Below are positions 1 to 15,500 of a stretch of DNA of 64,000 nt, piece by piece. Source of the stretch: Plectrocnemia conspersa (lineage: Eukaryota > Arthropoda > Insecta > Trichoptera > Polycentropodidae); the NCBI GenBank assembly GCA_009617715.1, contig VTFK01000534.1, forward strand, positions 62,001-126,000, written 5' to 3'. Each line of letters begins with the position of its first letter. Position 1 is the stretch's first letter. Both the position numbers and the translations under genes were made by a program. Under the pieces are notes generated by a model. The model ran no database searches, was not told where the DNA came from, and saw nothing but the letters and a program-made list of their open reading frames with translations.

Positions 1-583
1 GCTATGAATAATTAAAATAAAATCGAGCTACGTAATGCATAGTGACATTGTTGATTGTGTTTATCCCTACACGAAGATTTAATATAAATAAATAATAAAG
101 GCAGACTGAAAAAAACATACATCATCGTAAGAACTATTGAAATTATATTTTGATTTAATACTGTCACTTTTCATTCAATCCATTACCTCCTTATAATACA
201 TAGCGAGAGATAATAAATCTTCACTAGAAATAACAATTCGATTGCACAATCACACAAACACATATTTTTATTGACTTGATCATTAAAGAGTTTTGTGACC
301 CTTAGGTCACTATTAATTCGACACAATTACAAAAAAATGACAACGCCACATTCAGAAGACCTGTTGATCTACAACAAACTTTAAATCGAAGCCCACATTC
401 ACTTGAGGCGAGACATTTCCGCAATTTTCCCCCACCCGAGGCGACATTATTTACTTACACTTTCGGCTATCCGACTGACACAACATCAGTCGCCCGGAGC
501 TTTTCATCCGAGACAGTGCTCTGCTTCGATTGTATCTCCGATAAGTTTTTCCTTCGGCTATGTGCTATTAATTCACTGGGAAG
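1..583. other. 5' flank of the AKHR gene
   Basis: This is AT-rich sequence upstream of the AKHR start codon. It turns less AT-rich from about 390 to 583, which probably contains the 5' untranslated region. I see no clear TATA box and cannot place the transcription start. The short open frames here lack coding character. Confidence 0.4.
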
Positions 584-3500
584 ATGGACGTTAACTTGCC
601 AGAGGTGATGCGAGAGCATCGCCTCACGGATACTTTGGTCGGAAATAAGGAAAACAGCAGCAATGTGGAGCTGCCCATAGACATGAGGTTCAACCAGGGG
701 CATGTGGTGTCCATAGTGGTATATTCGATCTTGATGGTGGTGGGATCCATCGGGAACTTTACGGTTTTGTCGTTGCTGCTGAGAAGGAGCACTCCCAAGA
801 CGAGAATCAACAGCATGCTAGTGCATTTGGCTATAGCCGATTTGATGGTAAGTACCCTTTATTATTCTTGGGATATCATCAGATGATAAGCGACTTATTT
901 TTTAACCATAAATATTTTTTGTATCCATGGAGATTCACAATGCTTGTAATTAGGATCAATACTGATTTTTATACAATATTAACAGATAACCCAAATTCAA
1001 ATATGTTTAACTTACATATTTGATAAGATGTCAAAAAACTTATGTATGTAAATATTCGTAACGAGCGTGAATAAGTTGACAAGTCAACAATATTCATTTA
1101 TTGGAACAGCAGTTAAAAGTTTTACATTTATACAAAAAAAATTGTTTTTGTAATATAAAATTATTTATATATGTTTTGTGTAAAGAGCTTTTAGATAATA
1201 CACAATATAAATTTATTGTTTTTAAAAATGAGGAATGAAATTCAGCATGAGAGTTTTTAAAAAAAGCACTAGTGAATCAAAGCAAAGTGGTTTAACTAAA
1301 TAGAGGGCAAATACTAATAATTTTAATCGAACTGTCAACTTATTCACGTTGACCATATTAGGCCATACATTAAATATTGTGGAGAATAACTGTTGTAACG
1401 AGAGAGGATGAAATAAAAAGACTACAAGCTCAAGACTATTCAGAACAAGGATAGTATGTGCTATAGGATTGATTGAATGATTTAAAATGGTCCAGTGTGA
1501 GAGGAGAATGAAAATAAGTGTGCTAATTTTATATTTTAATTAGAAAATAAATATTTAGCTATGAAAACATTTATTTTTTTATCAGAACCAATTATTGTAA
1601 GTCGTAAATTAATGACAATTAATATTTTGGTTTCAAAATATTTATCATTATTGCTTTTATAATATTTTTTAAACTTTATATATCTATTTTCTGCAGTATT
1701 TTTAAGCATATACAAATAAAAATAAGAGAAAAATAACACATTAAAAATAATTTTGTCACAACAATTAAGATTGATTGATAAACTTTGTGTCTATGTTTTT
1801 TTTATTTCCTGCGGAAATTAATTATAGACTAAGAATTTAGTTTCTATTTACATTGAAGCATAATTCACTATGATATGGAAAACGTATTAATTTTATCTAA
1901 ACATTTCAGACCATGGAAAACCATTGCCTTTATCCAAACATTTCAGAGTTTTTTTTTACATATAATATACCATGAAACGTAGATGATATATATATATATA
2001 TATTCCAGAGACTATGCATCAAAAAACTAATTAAATCGATCTATATGTGAAATTATACCCTAATTTTATTTATATATTATGCAAAAGTTGCTTGTTGATA
2101 TAATACATTTTTATTAACAATTTTAATTAAATATGCTACAAAGTAAACAATAAATTCATTTAAATGTCAGTTTTAAATGTATACATTTTTATAATAAAAA
2201 AAATATTTTTTAATATAAAAATCTCAAAAACTAAAGACTTGTGTACTTATGTTTTAGCAAATGCAAATAAATAGTAGTAGGAAATAACTATTGCAACAAT
2301 ATTTAGATAAATCAATCTAATATGTTTCATTTTTTTTTATTTTTCATTCTTCTTCTCTATTTTTATGAGAAAATCTATATTTAAAATGATATTTTTTTAC
2401 GAAAAAAAAATTGTTAATTGAAAATTTGACTTTGAGATATTTTTTATGGAAGGCTATTGTAAATTATAATATAAAGTATACATTAAATACATTTAAAGCT
2501 GAGTATAAATTTTAAAATTTAGTAATAGAATTTATACATTGAAATATAATATTGAAATTATTTTTGTTGTTATGTTGTAGTTTTTTCAGCATATACAATT
2601 AAAACTAAATGAAAATAAGCACTTCACAGAAATAATTTTGCCACAAAGATTAGATAAATTAATCTATATCTTTGTAAAATGTTTAATTTATAAGTTGCAA
2701 TGCTTTCATTTTAATTATTGAAAAAATTGATATTTGATAAAATAATGCATTTTATAAATTATTATAATTAATCATATTACAAAGTAAATATAAAATTTAT
2801 TTTGAGAAAGTTTTGAGCTATTTACTACTGTAAATACTGTAAATATTTCTGTTAATATTGGTAAAAACGTATTACACCTAAAAATTAAATTAATTTATTA
2901 ATAAATCAAGTACCTAAATTAAATTAAAAATAATTTATAGCATTTTTTCGCAACAAATAATCAATTAGCTACAGTTTTCTATATAAAAATGATTATAATA
3001 TAATTGAATTTTACCTTAAAGTTATTGCTTTAATATCTTAGTCTAGATTATTAGGCTAATTATTTATAGAGGAAAAGGTTAACAATTTTCACACTAATTT
3101 CATCGAGTAACTAATTAACAGTATATTATAAATTATGAGTTTAGGTATATATGATTTAAAATATAAAATCAACCCTAACAAAATATCCATATGCTATAAT
3201 GGCATAATAGTAATTGACTTATTAAATAGTTTTTCAATTATAGTCACATAAAAAACATTGTTTTTGTATTTTTTTTTGTAGAATATATAAGATAAATTTT
3301 AGTAGCTTTCTTAATAGCTAATATGTATGATCTAGCTTGATTTTAATTATATATCACGATATTAGAAAAATGTAGGTAAACCTAATCCGTGATTATCGAT
3401 CGAAATTATGATTATATAACAATAACTAATTCTACTCTCCCATACATGAACCCAAGACTTTTAGGTCAATAGTCAGCGACTTATACCACTCATATATTAT

Positions 3501-6500
3501 AATATTATTAAAAAAATAATTTCAAAAGCCATTCATGTTTAATCGCGATAAAAGGATAAATAAGTGGAAAATACATTGATTATAATTTCTCTGCGAATTT
3601 TATCAAGCAATGTGTTTTTCAAGAAAATTCGTTTACTAAAGCTATGAGTCATATTTTATCAAGCATACATTTTCTTTTGAAGTTTTTATATTTTATCAAA
3701 GCAAATTGGGTTTATGGTTTTGGTAAAAACAATTTTACTACAACGCACACGAGAGATTTGGAATTCTATAATATATGAAATCGATAAATATGTTTATATA
3801 GTGCAATAAAATTAGTTTAAAGAACATAATATTATTGTTGAACCATATGATTTTAAATAATATAAAATGCTTCAAAAATTAAATAGTATATCATGTGACG
3901 TTATTTATTTTTATTATTCTCATATCGTTAATTATGTTATGTATTTAATTTAACTTAATAACTAGTCACTGGTTATTCCGGTTATACAATAGACACTTGA
4001 AAAGTAGTGACATTAAATATTGACTGATTCAATTATGAAGAAGTAAGTAGAAAAAAATAAATTAACATGATGTCGTTTAAGATAATTTAATTATTTATAC
4101 TTTTTTTTTTATATTATAGAGTCTAAACCCGAATCGCTGCATTGTAAAATATATTATAAAATATACGATCTTTGCTTTTTAAGAAGTCTATCGATTTACA
4201 TTGAACCATCGTGGCAATGAAATTATTCACCTAAAAGCGTTGTTTGAACACGTGTTTTATTTATAAATCGAATTTTTGTTATTCACTATACATTTATTTA
4301 TACTATATAAATAATCCAGATATAATGTGCTGTATAAACAGTCGATCATTACAAAGAGGAATGCTCAAATACATAATTAAAACAGAAAAGTAATAAAGCA
4401 ACTTTATTCGACGTTATAACTTTCATTAATCCAGAGCGAGAAGCAAGAGAGACTGGGATAAAAATGGAGATAATAAAAATCTGATTAAAAAGGTCAAATG
4501 TAAATAATAATTTTCTACAAAAAATATTCAAATAAGTATAGAAAAAATGTATCAAAACGTAGGCAGACACAATGCGAAAGATCTAACGAGATAGATAAAG
4601 ATTGACATTGGTTAGAAAGTAGATGACATATATAACAGATGAAAAAAAATATATACGCAGAAAATCAATTTCCGTTGGGTTCATAGAAAAGTTAGATATG
4701 CAAATAATTTTATTTTTTACATTGAAGCGTCTCAAGAAAACTTTTTTAAGCTACTTTCAGCTTTATCAAATTTATTTTCTTCCAAAAACCCTCGAACTAA
4801 TTCTTCGCGTAATGTAAACATTTACATACCATTTGTCTTGGAACGTGTCTCATTTACTATATGCCATATTAGCATTCACGTTTTGTATTACACTCACGAG
4901 CTTTGCCAAATTGTTACATAAGTTTTACTGTGTTCAAAACATAATGTGACACCTAATTTTAGTTTACTAGTATTGAGTCATTTTTTATATAATATATGTC
5001 AAATTTAAACTCATAGTAATATGTAAATTTGTCAGTTAAATTAATAAATAATTTTTATAATAGTATATACAAATATCTATGGTTGTCTCATTTTAAATTA
5101 ATGAAAGTCGCACGACCATGAAAAGTAGAAGGTTTCGAGCTTTATATAGTGCGACTTATTATAATAATGCCGTGCAGATTTGTAGAAGAGAAATGTGTAA
5201 GCATAAACATAAAGAAACGGTATCAGCTTAACAATTTAGCAGATTTACGCGATGCTAGATAGCGTCCATCAATTTTGTTCAAATGACGCTCTTGGCCTTG
5301 CTACCAACATAATAGACCACAGCCATCATTCTCCCCACATTATGGACATACGATATTTCAGAAGCGGGTTATAACGAGTGGGGAATAAAAACTTGATATT
5401 AAATCTGCTTCCGCATTCTTGGCGCAATATTGCTCTCGATACGCGATCGATTTGATTTTGGATACTCTAAAATATAGATCAACATGTAACTTTTAATACA
5501 GATTTCGCAATCATTTTTAAGAGCAAGTAGAGATTCTCTCTACACGTAAACGACGTCTGCGAAAAATCTTTCAGGATGTATGACTTTGTTATGAAAAACG
5601 CATTTCACGATCCAACAGATATTTGTGTCCTCTATGAAAGTAGTCGTCAACCCGTGGTCCGTGGTACACTGACGGGCCACGAAAAAATAATATATTTACA
5701 ATTTTCTTGTTAAACTTTTTTTAATTTTCATCTTGTTCATTAAAGCCCTAGAACAAACAATATCCAATGTAAACGACGCAATTTTAAAGTCAAGTTAAAA
5801 AATAATTTAACTTGTCCATTGGAAAGTGGGGAGGGGGGGGGGAGAATTGAGGGTATTTGCATTTATTGAAATACTATTATATACCCCCCTGAAAAAATCT
5901 GAAATGACGTCTCTGATCTCGAAAATATTTTTAAAAATATATCATTTCAGTGAAATCATATTGCACCGGTAGATATATATTTTTAGCAATGAAAATATAA
6001 TTTATCTGGCAGGCGTTATTTATATTATATAATTGTAATTTTTCCATACGTAGTAATATATACATTATTTATTTATATGCGATTTAGAATTGTGCCAGTG
6101 AATGTGTATTTTTCGGTGAATTTATATTTTCACTAGAGAAGTCCGAATACATTTTCACCAATATGTATTTTAACTAACGAAAATATAATTTAACTAATAT
6201 GCACTAGTGAAATTATAAGCTGCTCTAAAATATCTATGAAACTTAATTTGAGAGTTGAGAAACGTGGATTTTCGGCTCAAACCCAAACCGAACCTACACG
6301 AATTAACTAAACTTAACTTAACCTGAAACTAATAATATTTTTATAACTTTTTATTAGTTTTAGAACTTTTCTCAGGGGAAAATAAGTACACACAGACTTC
6401 ACGTCTCACATATTGCGCTATAGTTTGTCTGCACTTCAACATTACACAATGTTTAAAATATATAATAGCTACCCTTACCGGAATTTTGTACAATAGGAGT

Positions 6501-9500
6501 TCGCAAAAACAATTATCACTTCTCAGAAGTCAAAAAAATTCACGTCAAAAGTAGCAAAAATTCACGATTTTATTGCTTTTGACGTGAATTTTTGACTTCT
6601 GAGAAGTGATAATTGATTTTGCATCCTCCTATTGATCAAAATTTGGTTTAGATATGCTTTATTCAGCATCTAGCTCCTTAATACACTGGCATTTCATATT
6701 ATTCTATTTAATGTCAGACACGAGGAGGTGGTCCATTTTGTATCATTTAATTTTATTATAATATTATTTTATTATTTTTTCATGTATTATTTTTTACCTC
6801 ACTCAATAATAACACATTGAAGTAAACTGTTTGATTTTTACAAAAGCGTAAAAAAAAAAAAAGGTAGATTGGTGTATAATAAATATATAGAGGCGTATAA
6901 AAAAGTATTTATTTCGTATTTTATTTTAATTTAAATAGCAATGAACATTTATGGCCTCAAAAGATTTTTCTACAATACCTAAAATGTACGACCTAGCTCT
7001 ATTTTAATCAATAACCAGGATTAGCAAAATTTAGGTAAAGCTTATCCGCGATGATCGATTGAAATAATTATATAATATTCACTAATTGCGATCCCTTAGA
7101 CACTAGAAGTTCAAAAATATCAAGGTCCATATGGGATTTGAGCCCAGGTCTTTCAGGTTTTTCAATTTTCAATTGAAAAACCTGAAAGATATTGGCAAGT
7201 TTTAAAATTAATTTTAAAAATCAGCGCTTTTTCATTGCTTGTGGTGATCCTTTTAAAAAAAGATTTGAGCTTGAGCAGCTGATCCACCATCTAGTTTGCA
7301 GATAGCGATATATACAATATGAAACTACCGGTTATTCACAGCATTTAAAGGATACACGCGCGCGAACGCGGAAGTGCATAAATGTGTGCTTTATTTAAAA
7401 TTCTGTTTGGAAAGTTTTATTTAGTTATAACTGCTTAGTTCGACAGGCTAAACTTTGGTTTGTAATTTACAGTAAAAAACAAAGTGAAATATTTCGAAAT
7501 AAAATTTTCATAAGAAATTAGCGTTTCAAAATGATTTGTGGTGTACTTTTTTAAAAATGATTCAAACATGATAAGCTAATTCTCCATTTAATTTAAAAAT
7601 AGTGATACGATCTGGTTGATTCACAACATTAAAGCTATACATGTGCACGAATGCCTAGCAACCTCCATGTGTGGACGTCAAGTAATGGTTTCTGTGCTTT
7701 TTTTTATATATTTTTTTGTGCTTTTAAAAGCAAACTATATTACAATTATATGAACATATTACAATTATATGAACATCGGACTGAGATTTTCAAGAAAGAG
7801 ATTGAATTTAAAGTTTTTTATATTTTACAAATTTAAAAAAGTTTGTGGATGGCTATGGATTATATATAATAACAACTTTGCAGAAGTATTTCATAAACAG
7901 ATTTAACGATTTAAAAAAACTGACTGACTGAAATTTGGAAATTAAACTTCAAAATGCCAGAGATGAAATTATGAAAATCTTGACATGATAACCAAAACGT
8001 GGAATGATCTCCCAGACAGATTTCATTGTATGAAAAAAGTCGCATTTGCTCTTTTAAATATTTTCGTTACACTGTGAGCAAACATTCTCAATTATGAAAT
8101 ATATTATAAACCCATATCGAAATCGTTTAACTGAAGAAAATTCCGAAATGTGCATAAAATTAAAAACTTATTTTAATGGCGCGCTGAGTATCCAGTATTC
8201 TTAATTATCTATTTTGTGGCATACCAATGTATATGGGTTGCCGACCACTGCTCTAGGGCACTAAAACTTGTAGCCAAAAGTCGCCGAGAATTGACAGTTT
8301 GTCAACACAACCCCTTAGAAACTTTAAAAACGCTACACTACACCGAGAATACATTAATGTGCCGAGGAAACGTCGACTGGTATGAAGTTTTCGGTACACG
8401 ATTTATAACCCTTTTTGTAGATCGGGGTGATTTTCGCTAAGGTGACCAGATTTTGAAAATATCAAAGAGAAAATAAGGTGACTAGATTTTGAAACTGTCT
8501 AAAAAATATATCATTTTGGAATTTTTTGTTAATTTAGGGATGTCGTGGGAACTAAAAAAAGGTGAATTTGCACATTTTGTTCAAGGAGGGCAAAGAATGA
8601 CAAAATGAGGATAAAAAGACAGACGAGGACATCATTTTTGAGGAGGACGTTTGGTCACCTTACTTTTGTACATCTCCGCAAATCAGGAAACGATACAGAT
8701 TTAAGAGGAGCAAAGAGATTCACCTTGCAGCCATTAAATATAGAATCAAGAAGTTCGTTCTGTTGTTGACAGAAAGAAACTGACAATGTAAAGGTGTATA
8801 ATATTGATTCATTATTTTTAATGGATATTAGAGTTTCAAAACTATTTGTGGTATACATTTTTAAAAATGGTTTATACAAAAATACATTTAAATTCATAGA
8901 AAAAAAATGGCAAAACGTCTTTAAAATAATGTTCAAAGAAACTTTTTTTATTCACCTAAATATTATTGGTATGATATATATATATTTCGTTTTTGCTAAA
9001 TAGATATATTTTTATTTGTTTTTATTTCTGGTATGTTTTCCAGTTAGTTATACGAGTATGTTATCAACAATACAAGTTTTTCTTACGTAATATAAATACA
9101 CAACCGGCGATTCTAAAATGTCAATCTGATTAAGTTGTTTTTCTAGCAGCTTTAACCTTCACAATACCAAGTCTATTTTTAATACATAGTTACAAACCCT
9201 TAGCGATCCTTTGAAAGTTGTATTAACGTTTGGTCTCGCATGTTTCGTAATTGTGGAAACGATTGCTATGTATACTCTTATGAAAGTATAAACCGCGATG
9301 TACACTTTTGTCATCAATCAATTGATCTCTGACAGTTTGCGTCAGCACCGAACGAGCAACGGACAAATTGGTGATAGATAACTACTAGTTTTAGTTTAAA
9401 CATGCAAAGTAATTCATATCAAGAATCTAAATGCCAAAAATTATGTTTCAAGCGTGATATTTTTATCGGTTCCTTTTCTAACCCACTGGACTTAATTATT

Positions 9501-12500
9501 ATGTGAATGTCAATAAAGCCAAACGAGCTATGTTTGCTGAAATAATATGTAAATGCTCAACCCTTTACACTCGGAAATGTTTCATTTAACAATAAATTTG
9601 AGATTATTTCGTTATATTTATAAATTAACAAATTAATTATATAAACTATTGTGCAAAAATATGTGGAAACTTTATTTTATTATGGTATTTTGAAACGATT
9701 TTGACCCCAATTAACCGGCGATAATATAATTATACTATCACTATGGAGCAGTGAAGCTAAACCGTAAGATTTTTTAATAATTGTAATATATTCTGTAGCA
9801 AATGTAACTTTTTATTAACCTTAATTTGCTAAGAAACTTTCAGCACTCCCTACAGTATCGGGAAATGTAAACGAAATTAGAAGTTATTTAATTGTAATGT
9901 AAGTAAATTATTTTAATAAAATATTTGCTTTCTAATTGTCAACTGAAAATAATGATATGTATAATATTAGTATTATATTTTTGCTTAATAATTTGTTTAA
10001 AAATTATACTGTGTTTAAAAACACATCGTTTGATTATCACATTTTTTCATTTCTCTCTCTAAATGCTATATAAATAAAAATAAAATCATATCTATAATTA
10101 TTCGGAATATAACTTTGAGAGGTTATGTTTAATTATTAGTACTGTATCATCAATAAAGGAATTACGTTTTTAAATTTAATTTAGCCGGCCTTGCTCATGG
10201 GAAATGATCCTGATACCGTCGTCGTCATCGTTGTTGACAATAGATAATATTATTGTCAGGACTACCCGTGATTGTTGCGACGGAATTTGGTTCGCAAAGC
10301 TATAAAACTATTTTTTAAGAGCGAATTCATAAGCCTTATACAAAGATTTATTTACAGAAAAGACCTGAACAAACTGAACGGCCGACGCTAAATACAAAAG
10401 AACGCGTTGCATATTTCTGATAGAGTTACCAAACCCTTATCTCAGTGATTTGCGTTATTAAACATTGAAGTAGTTCATTAATATACTTAATATATTATTT
10501 ATTTTAATTAAAAAATTTAAGTATTAGGATTTAATAGGCTTCCGCAATGCGTCATAATGGCTATTATAAATACAAGTTTAAGTTTAAATTTCAAAAAGCT
10601 TAAATACAAGCATATTCATACACACACTCTTTAACAAACATATTATTAAAGATTCATACGAAATGCTAAATTAAACAATTAAAAAAATGACGAGCATTTT
10701 TTCTAGCTACTAATAAATATTGAGAATAACATCTTTGCGTTCTCAAACACTGATGTACTGACCGCGACGGGCAAGAACAAGGGACGTGATCGCGACTTTA
10801 TGGGCACTTTAAAACTCGCAGCTAAAGTCGCCGAACATTGACAGATTAATGACACAACCATATAGCCAGTTACCAAAAGTTGTAATTTCATATTCTATAT
10901 TATGGTTGTTTTGGCGGATAGATGGCGACGGATGGTAATTATACACAGATTGGACTGCTGTAGTTATAATTAATTGAATTAATGAAAATTATATAAATGA
11001 TAGGGAAACGGGAGCGAGACAAAGCCCCGCCTACCGTAAAATAATAACGTTACCCTTGCTGCCGTCGCGCCAGTGTTGCCAGAGTGCCGCCTAACTTGCG
11101 ACCAAATAAATCGCCTCTCACATATTTACTTTTATTTCTGTTATTATTTTGAAAGTCACATTTTTATGAGTAGCTAACGTTTTTAAGAGATCTGTACTGT
11201 ACAAGTATATGCAGATAGATTTTTAAAAGTTATTTTAAACGAAATTTAATTTTGCGTATTACTACAAATATCTTTGTTTATATTTAGTTTTATTGTACAA
11301 TCTATAAACCATCATTTGAAAGGCTAATAAAGCTCATCGAATTAATACAGTACAGTGAATAAACAAATAATGATTTAAAGATCCAATTCTGTAGAACAAT
11401 TCAACTAAGTAGAATACTTGGAAATCTCGTAAATCATTTGATAGAATTAGGCATAATAACGGCACAATCTTACGTTCGTAAACAGGGTTTATTTGTCATG
11501 GTATTGTATGTATAGTAATTTTGTGTTATTCACATAATTAATTAATGCTATTTAGATACATATAAATAGATTCTGTCATTAGGAGGGTGTGTTATAAGGA
11601 TGCAGGGTTGTAGTTTTATGTTATATACTTATGAATTTTTTATTAAAAAAAAACATATCGAGGAGAGTTATATTATCTTTGAAAGTGTGCAATAAAAAAG
11701 TTTTTCATTTAAACAGCTGATGTTTTTTATCTAAAATTTAGGATCTCGATAGATTAAATTTCTAACAAAATCTTTCCTAGATTTATTGATAATTAAATTG
11801 CATATGATTTCAGCGAGCAATGCCTTGAATTTATTTATGGCATTCCTTATTTATTATCTTATCCTTTTATCAAAAAGTTTAACCTTAAATTTTATGATAT
11901 TGCTCCATCTCTTTCAAAAATATTTTAAAATTCATTTTGTTTGGAAATTTTTATATAATTTTTGAGGTTTTTAAAAATGGAATTAAGACACCATCAAAAT
12001 AACAATGATTCACATAAAACTAAATACATTAAAAAACAGCAGAACACCCAGAAGTGCACAATAGCCACGCAAACTTTCGAAAGCTATCAATTATCAATAA
12101 TAGCCATGAATTATTACATTTTTTCATAAGTTTAAAACACTAATGGCCTCGCATAGAATAAGTGTTGTTAGAATTATTCTTTGTAATTATTGAACAGTCA
12201 CTCAATGTGCAACTTTGAAACTAGCTTTAATGAAATAAATGATTTAGAGACGGAGTATGCGATTATGTTTCCTCGAAAAATGCCCTATCTTAAATTCGTT
12301 CATGTTTCCTCGAAAAGTTAAAAAAAATTGGTGATACACGATCACATAACCAATCAGCCAAGAACTTGATTTACACGTCCCAATTTATATATTGTTAGCT
12401 TTCTTCTTTAAAATCTAAGACATAGTTTTAGTGATATCTTAGATTATTTATTTTAATTTTTTGGCAAATTTAACATATTTTATAAAACCTATAGATAAAT

Positions 12501-15500
12501 ATCACGATATTTATCTCTAAGTTTGAATCTAAAAAAAACTAATCTATAATAATGGATTGAAATTAAATTTATATTATAAATTGAAAAGTATATATCACTG
12601 ACCTATCGTGCTATAATATAATACATTCTATAAATCTGTGTTTTAAACACTTTTGTAACGTCGAGATATCAACACGTTCAGTGTTAAATCACGTTGGGGT
12701 TCACCACTTTCAGGTTTTGATACTAAAGGGTTGTGACTTTGCAGCCAAATAGACGCGGAAAAGCTAGTAACTGTTTATTCTAAAAAATATAACATACCAG
12801 AGAAATGTAGATGACACTAACAGGCGGTGGAGTCTAGAAGTCGGAAAGTCTTCATTGGAGTGTCGAGTTGTAATATTATCAGCTGTGATTTCGGTAGAGC
12901 AGTTGGGATCCGCTTATGTTTCTCCAGATGTCAGAGAAGAATATATTTTATAGAGCGCGTTCTTTCCAAACAAAGAGTAATTTTTCAATTTTTTTAATGT
13001 AAATCTATATTTTAACAAATCATGCAGGTGGTTTAAATCCCACAAATGAAACGCAGATATAATAGTACCGTCTCTAAGTCCACAAATCAGTTTATTCTTC
13101 TCCAAAGTTTAGTTAGATTCGTTTCATATGTGCTCCGATTATTGTTGAAACGTACATAGTAACTGTAACACAGAAATTTAATTTTATTTTCAATTTAGGA
13201 TCCATTCGCTTATTTTTTTAGATTGCATTGTTTTGTTTGAGACTTTTTAGATAACTTTTAGCCAAAATGAAGCAATTACGATGCTAAAGATGACACTTTT
13301 TTGAGAGCAAATTCATTCAGGAATATATTATAAAATATTAAGATGAGATATAAACTATAAAAAATAGCATTTTAAAAAAAAAAAATTTAGGAAATCTTCA
13401 GGTTAGTTAAAGTCATAGAATAGATTCATGAGATTTCCAAAAATGGTGAGAATCAGATTTTTCCTGTTCTCATATTATAAATATAGATGAAATTAATGTT
13501 TTTAGATAAATAGTTGAAGATTACACCAAATAGTGCATTTCGCAAATATTATTTACATACATGATTTACGTATTTTTTATGTAATAATAATAAAAATAAT
13601 TTAGATAATATATATAGACTTTTAATTATATATAGAAACAGTACCTTTGTTGATAATTTATTATATTATATAGGCGATTGTATTTTTTTATTAATGAGCT
13701 TAAGAGATATAATGTAATTATTCTTTCGGCTAACAATGAGTAATCCCTTTAACAAAGGAAAACTGGTAACCCTACTTTAAAGGGATAATATCGATACGAA
13801 GCCTAAGGGTAAACACAAAATACCCTTTGATGATAAAATACGCATACTGTTCACGTACCCATTGTGCCGTGGACATCGAATACTTTAATTACGTAAGTAT
13901 CGAATGTTTCGCTTTTAATAAACATAAACAGAGATCCATCAATCCGATGTGCGCTTAATGGTGTTATTATGATTTAGGAAACATTGTAATAAACACAAAT
14001 TTTAGGAAGCCAATTCGGATAAACAACAGATTCCGATTAGATCGGTGCAGTTTGCGTCATGAATGCCGAAAGTTCCAATCGATGGAATTACACCGAAATG
14101 GATGTGTGTTTTTTGAGATGAATTTTGAGTCTAAATTGAAAACTGTGATCTGGTGACCGCGCGCCGTTTGTTTTATCTGCGTGACCTGTAGTTTATCAAA
14201 GTGTGTTTAATAAAATAACAAATCTTATAAATGGCATGGCATGATCACTCGATCAAGAACGAGGAAACGTTTTTGTTTTGGTTTGCCCAGAAACATGTCC
14301 GATTTGTTGTGTATTGCGCGGTGACATTGAAAGTTGTAATATGGTCTCAAAAATCTGATTTAGAGTAGTACATTTAAAAGTTAGAGAAATATAAAATAAA
14401 TTGTGATACTTCTTATTTTTATATACACTGTAGCGTATGTAGTTTTTGAGGGCTACTTAAATAAGCGACCTTTTTTAGAGAGCTGGCGAGGATCTGGGGT
14501 GTTAGACCGTTGTTATATGATGAGAGAAAAGAAAAGAATGTATATTTAGCCAATTGTTTAAAAAGCACCCGCTTCACAAGTTGAGCGGTGGTGTGGCAAC
14601 ACTGACAACTGTCAGAACGCCGCCACAACACAATAAGTTTGCTACAAAAAAATATTAATTTTGTCATACATACTCTGACAAAATATTTAAAAACATTTAC
14701 TATTTTATGATAGACAGCAATAGTGACTAAATATAGTATATATTTAATATATTCTAAGGTGAGATTTCTGTAAAACTATCTAGTTATAAGTAGGCTAAAA
14801 ATGTTTAAATGACTATAGTCAAAACATAAACCATACGTGCTAGCATAAAACTAATTAAAATAAATAAAAGATACATTCATTACTATGATACAAATGATAT
14901 ATTTTTTTGAGAATAAAACTGGGTGATTTTTGAAGAATAAGAAATTGTAAAGATTTAAATAGAGTTTAAAATTTACCAGTTATGATAATTCGATTTGTAT
15001 GTAGAAACTAAGATCACAATCTTTGCGGAAAATATGTTGCAGTGTAATTAAATTATATTTTTTTTGTTTATATAGGTTGCTAGGAGAATATTTTTTGTTT
15101 ATAAAAATATTATTATTTAATCAAGTGTAAGACTTCCGAGTTTTAAACGTAAAAAAAATCTTGTTCAATTTTTGAAAGGTTTTTGTGTGATGTGTGATAA
15201 GGCATTGTCGTGCAGGAGAATTGAACGGACAAACGGAAATTTATTGGCAAAACTTCAACTGTACAGGTTCCTCTAGGATTAAAAAAATCAAGTAAACTAT
15301 ACCAAAACGCAGACCACCAAACAGACGTCATAAATTTATTTTTTACGAAATGATGTTGGGCTTTTTTTTCTGTACAACCATTACTTATGTACCACAAAAA
15401 GAAGGTAGATTAAACTTTTAAATAGCGATTATTTTGATTTTCATTCGCTTCATGCGGCAATCAATTATTAAGTTATATTATTTTTATAGCTGTTTATTAT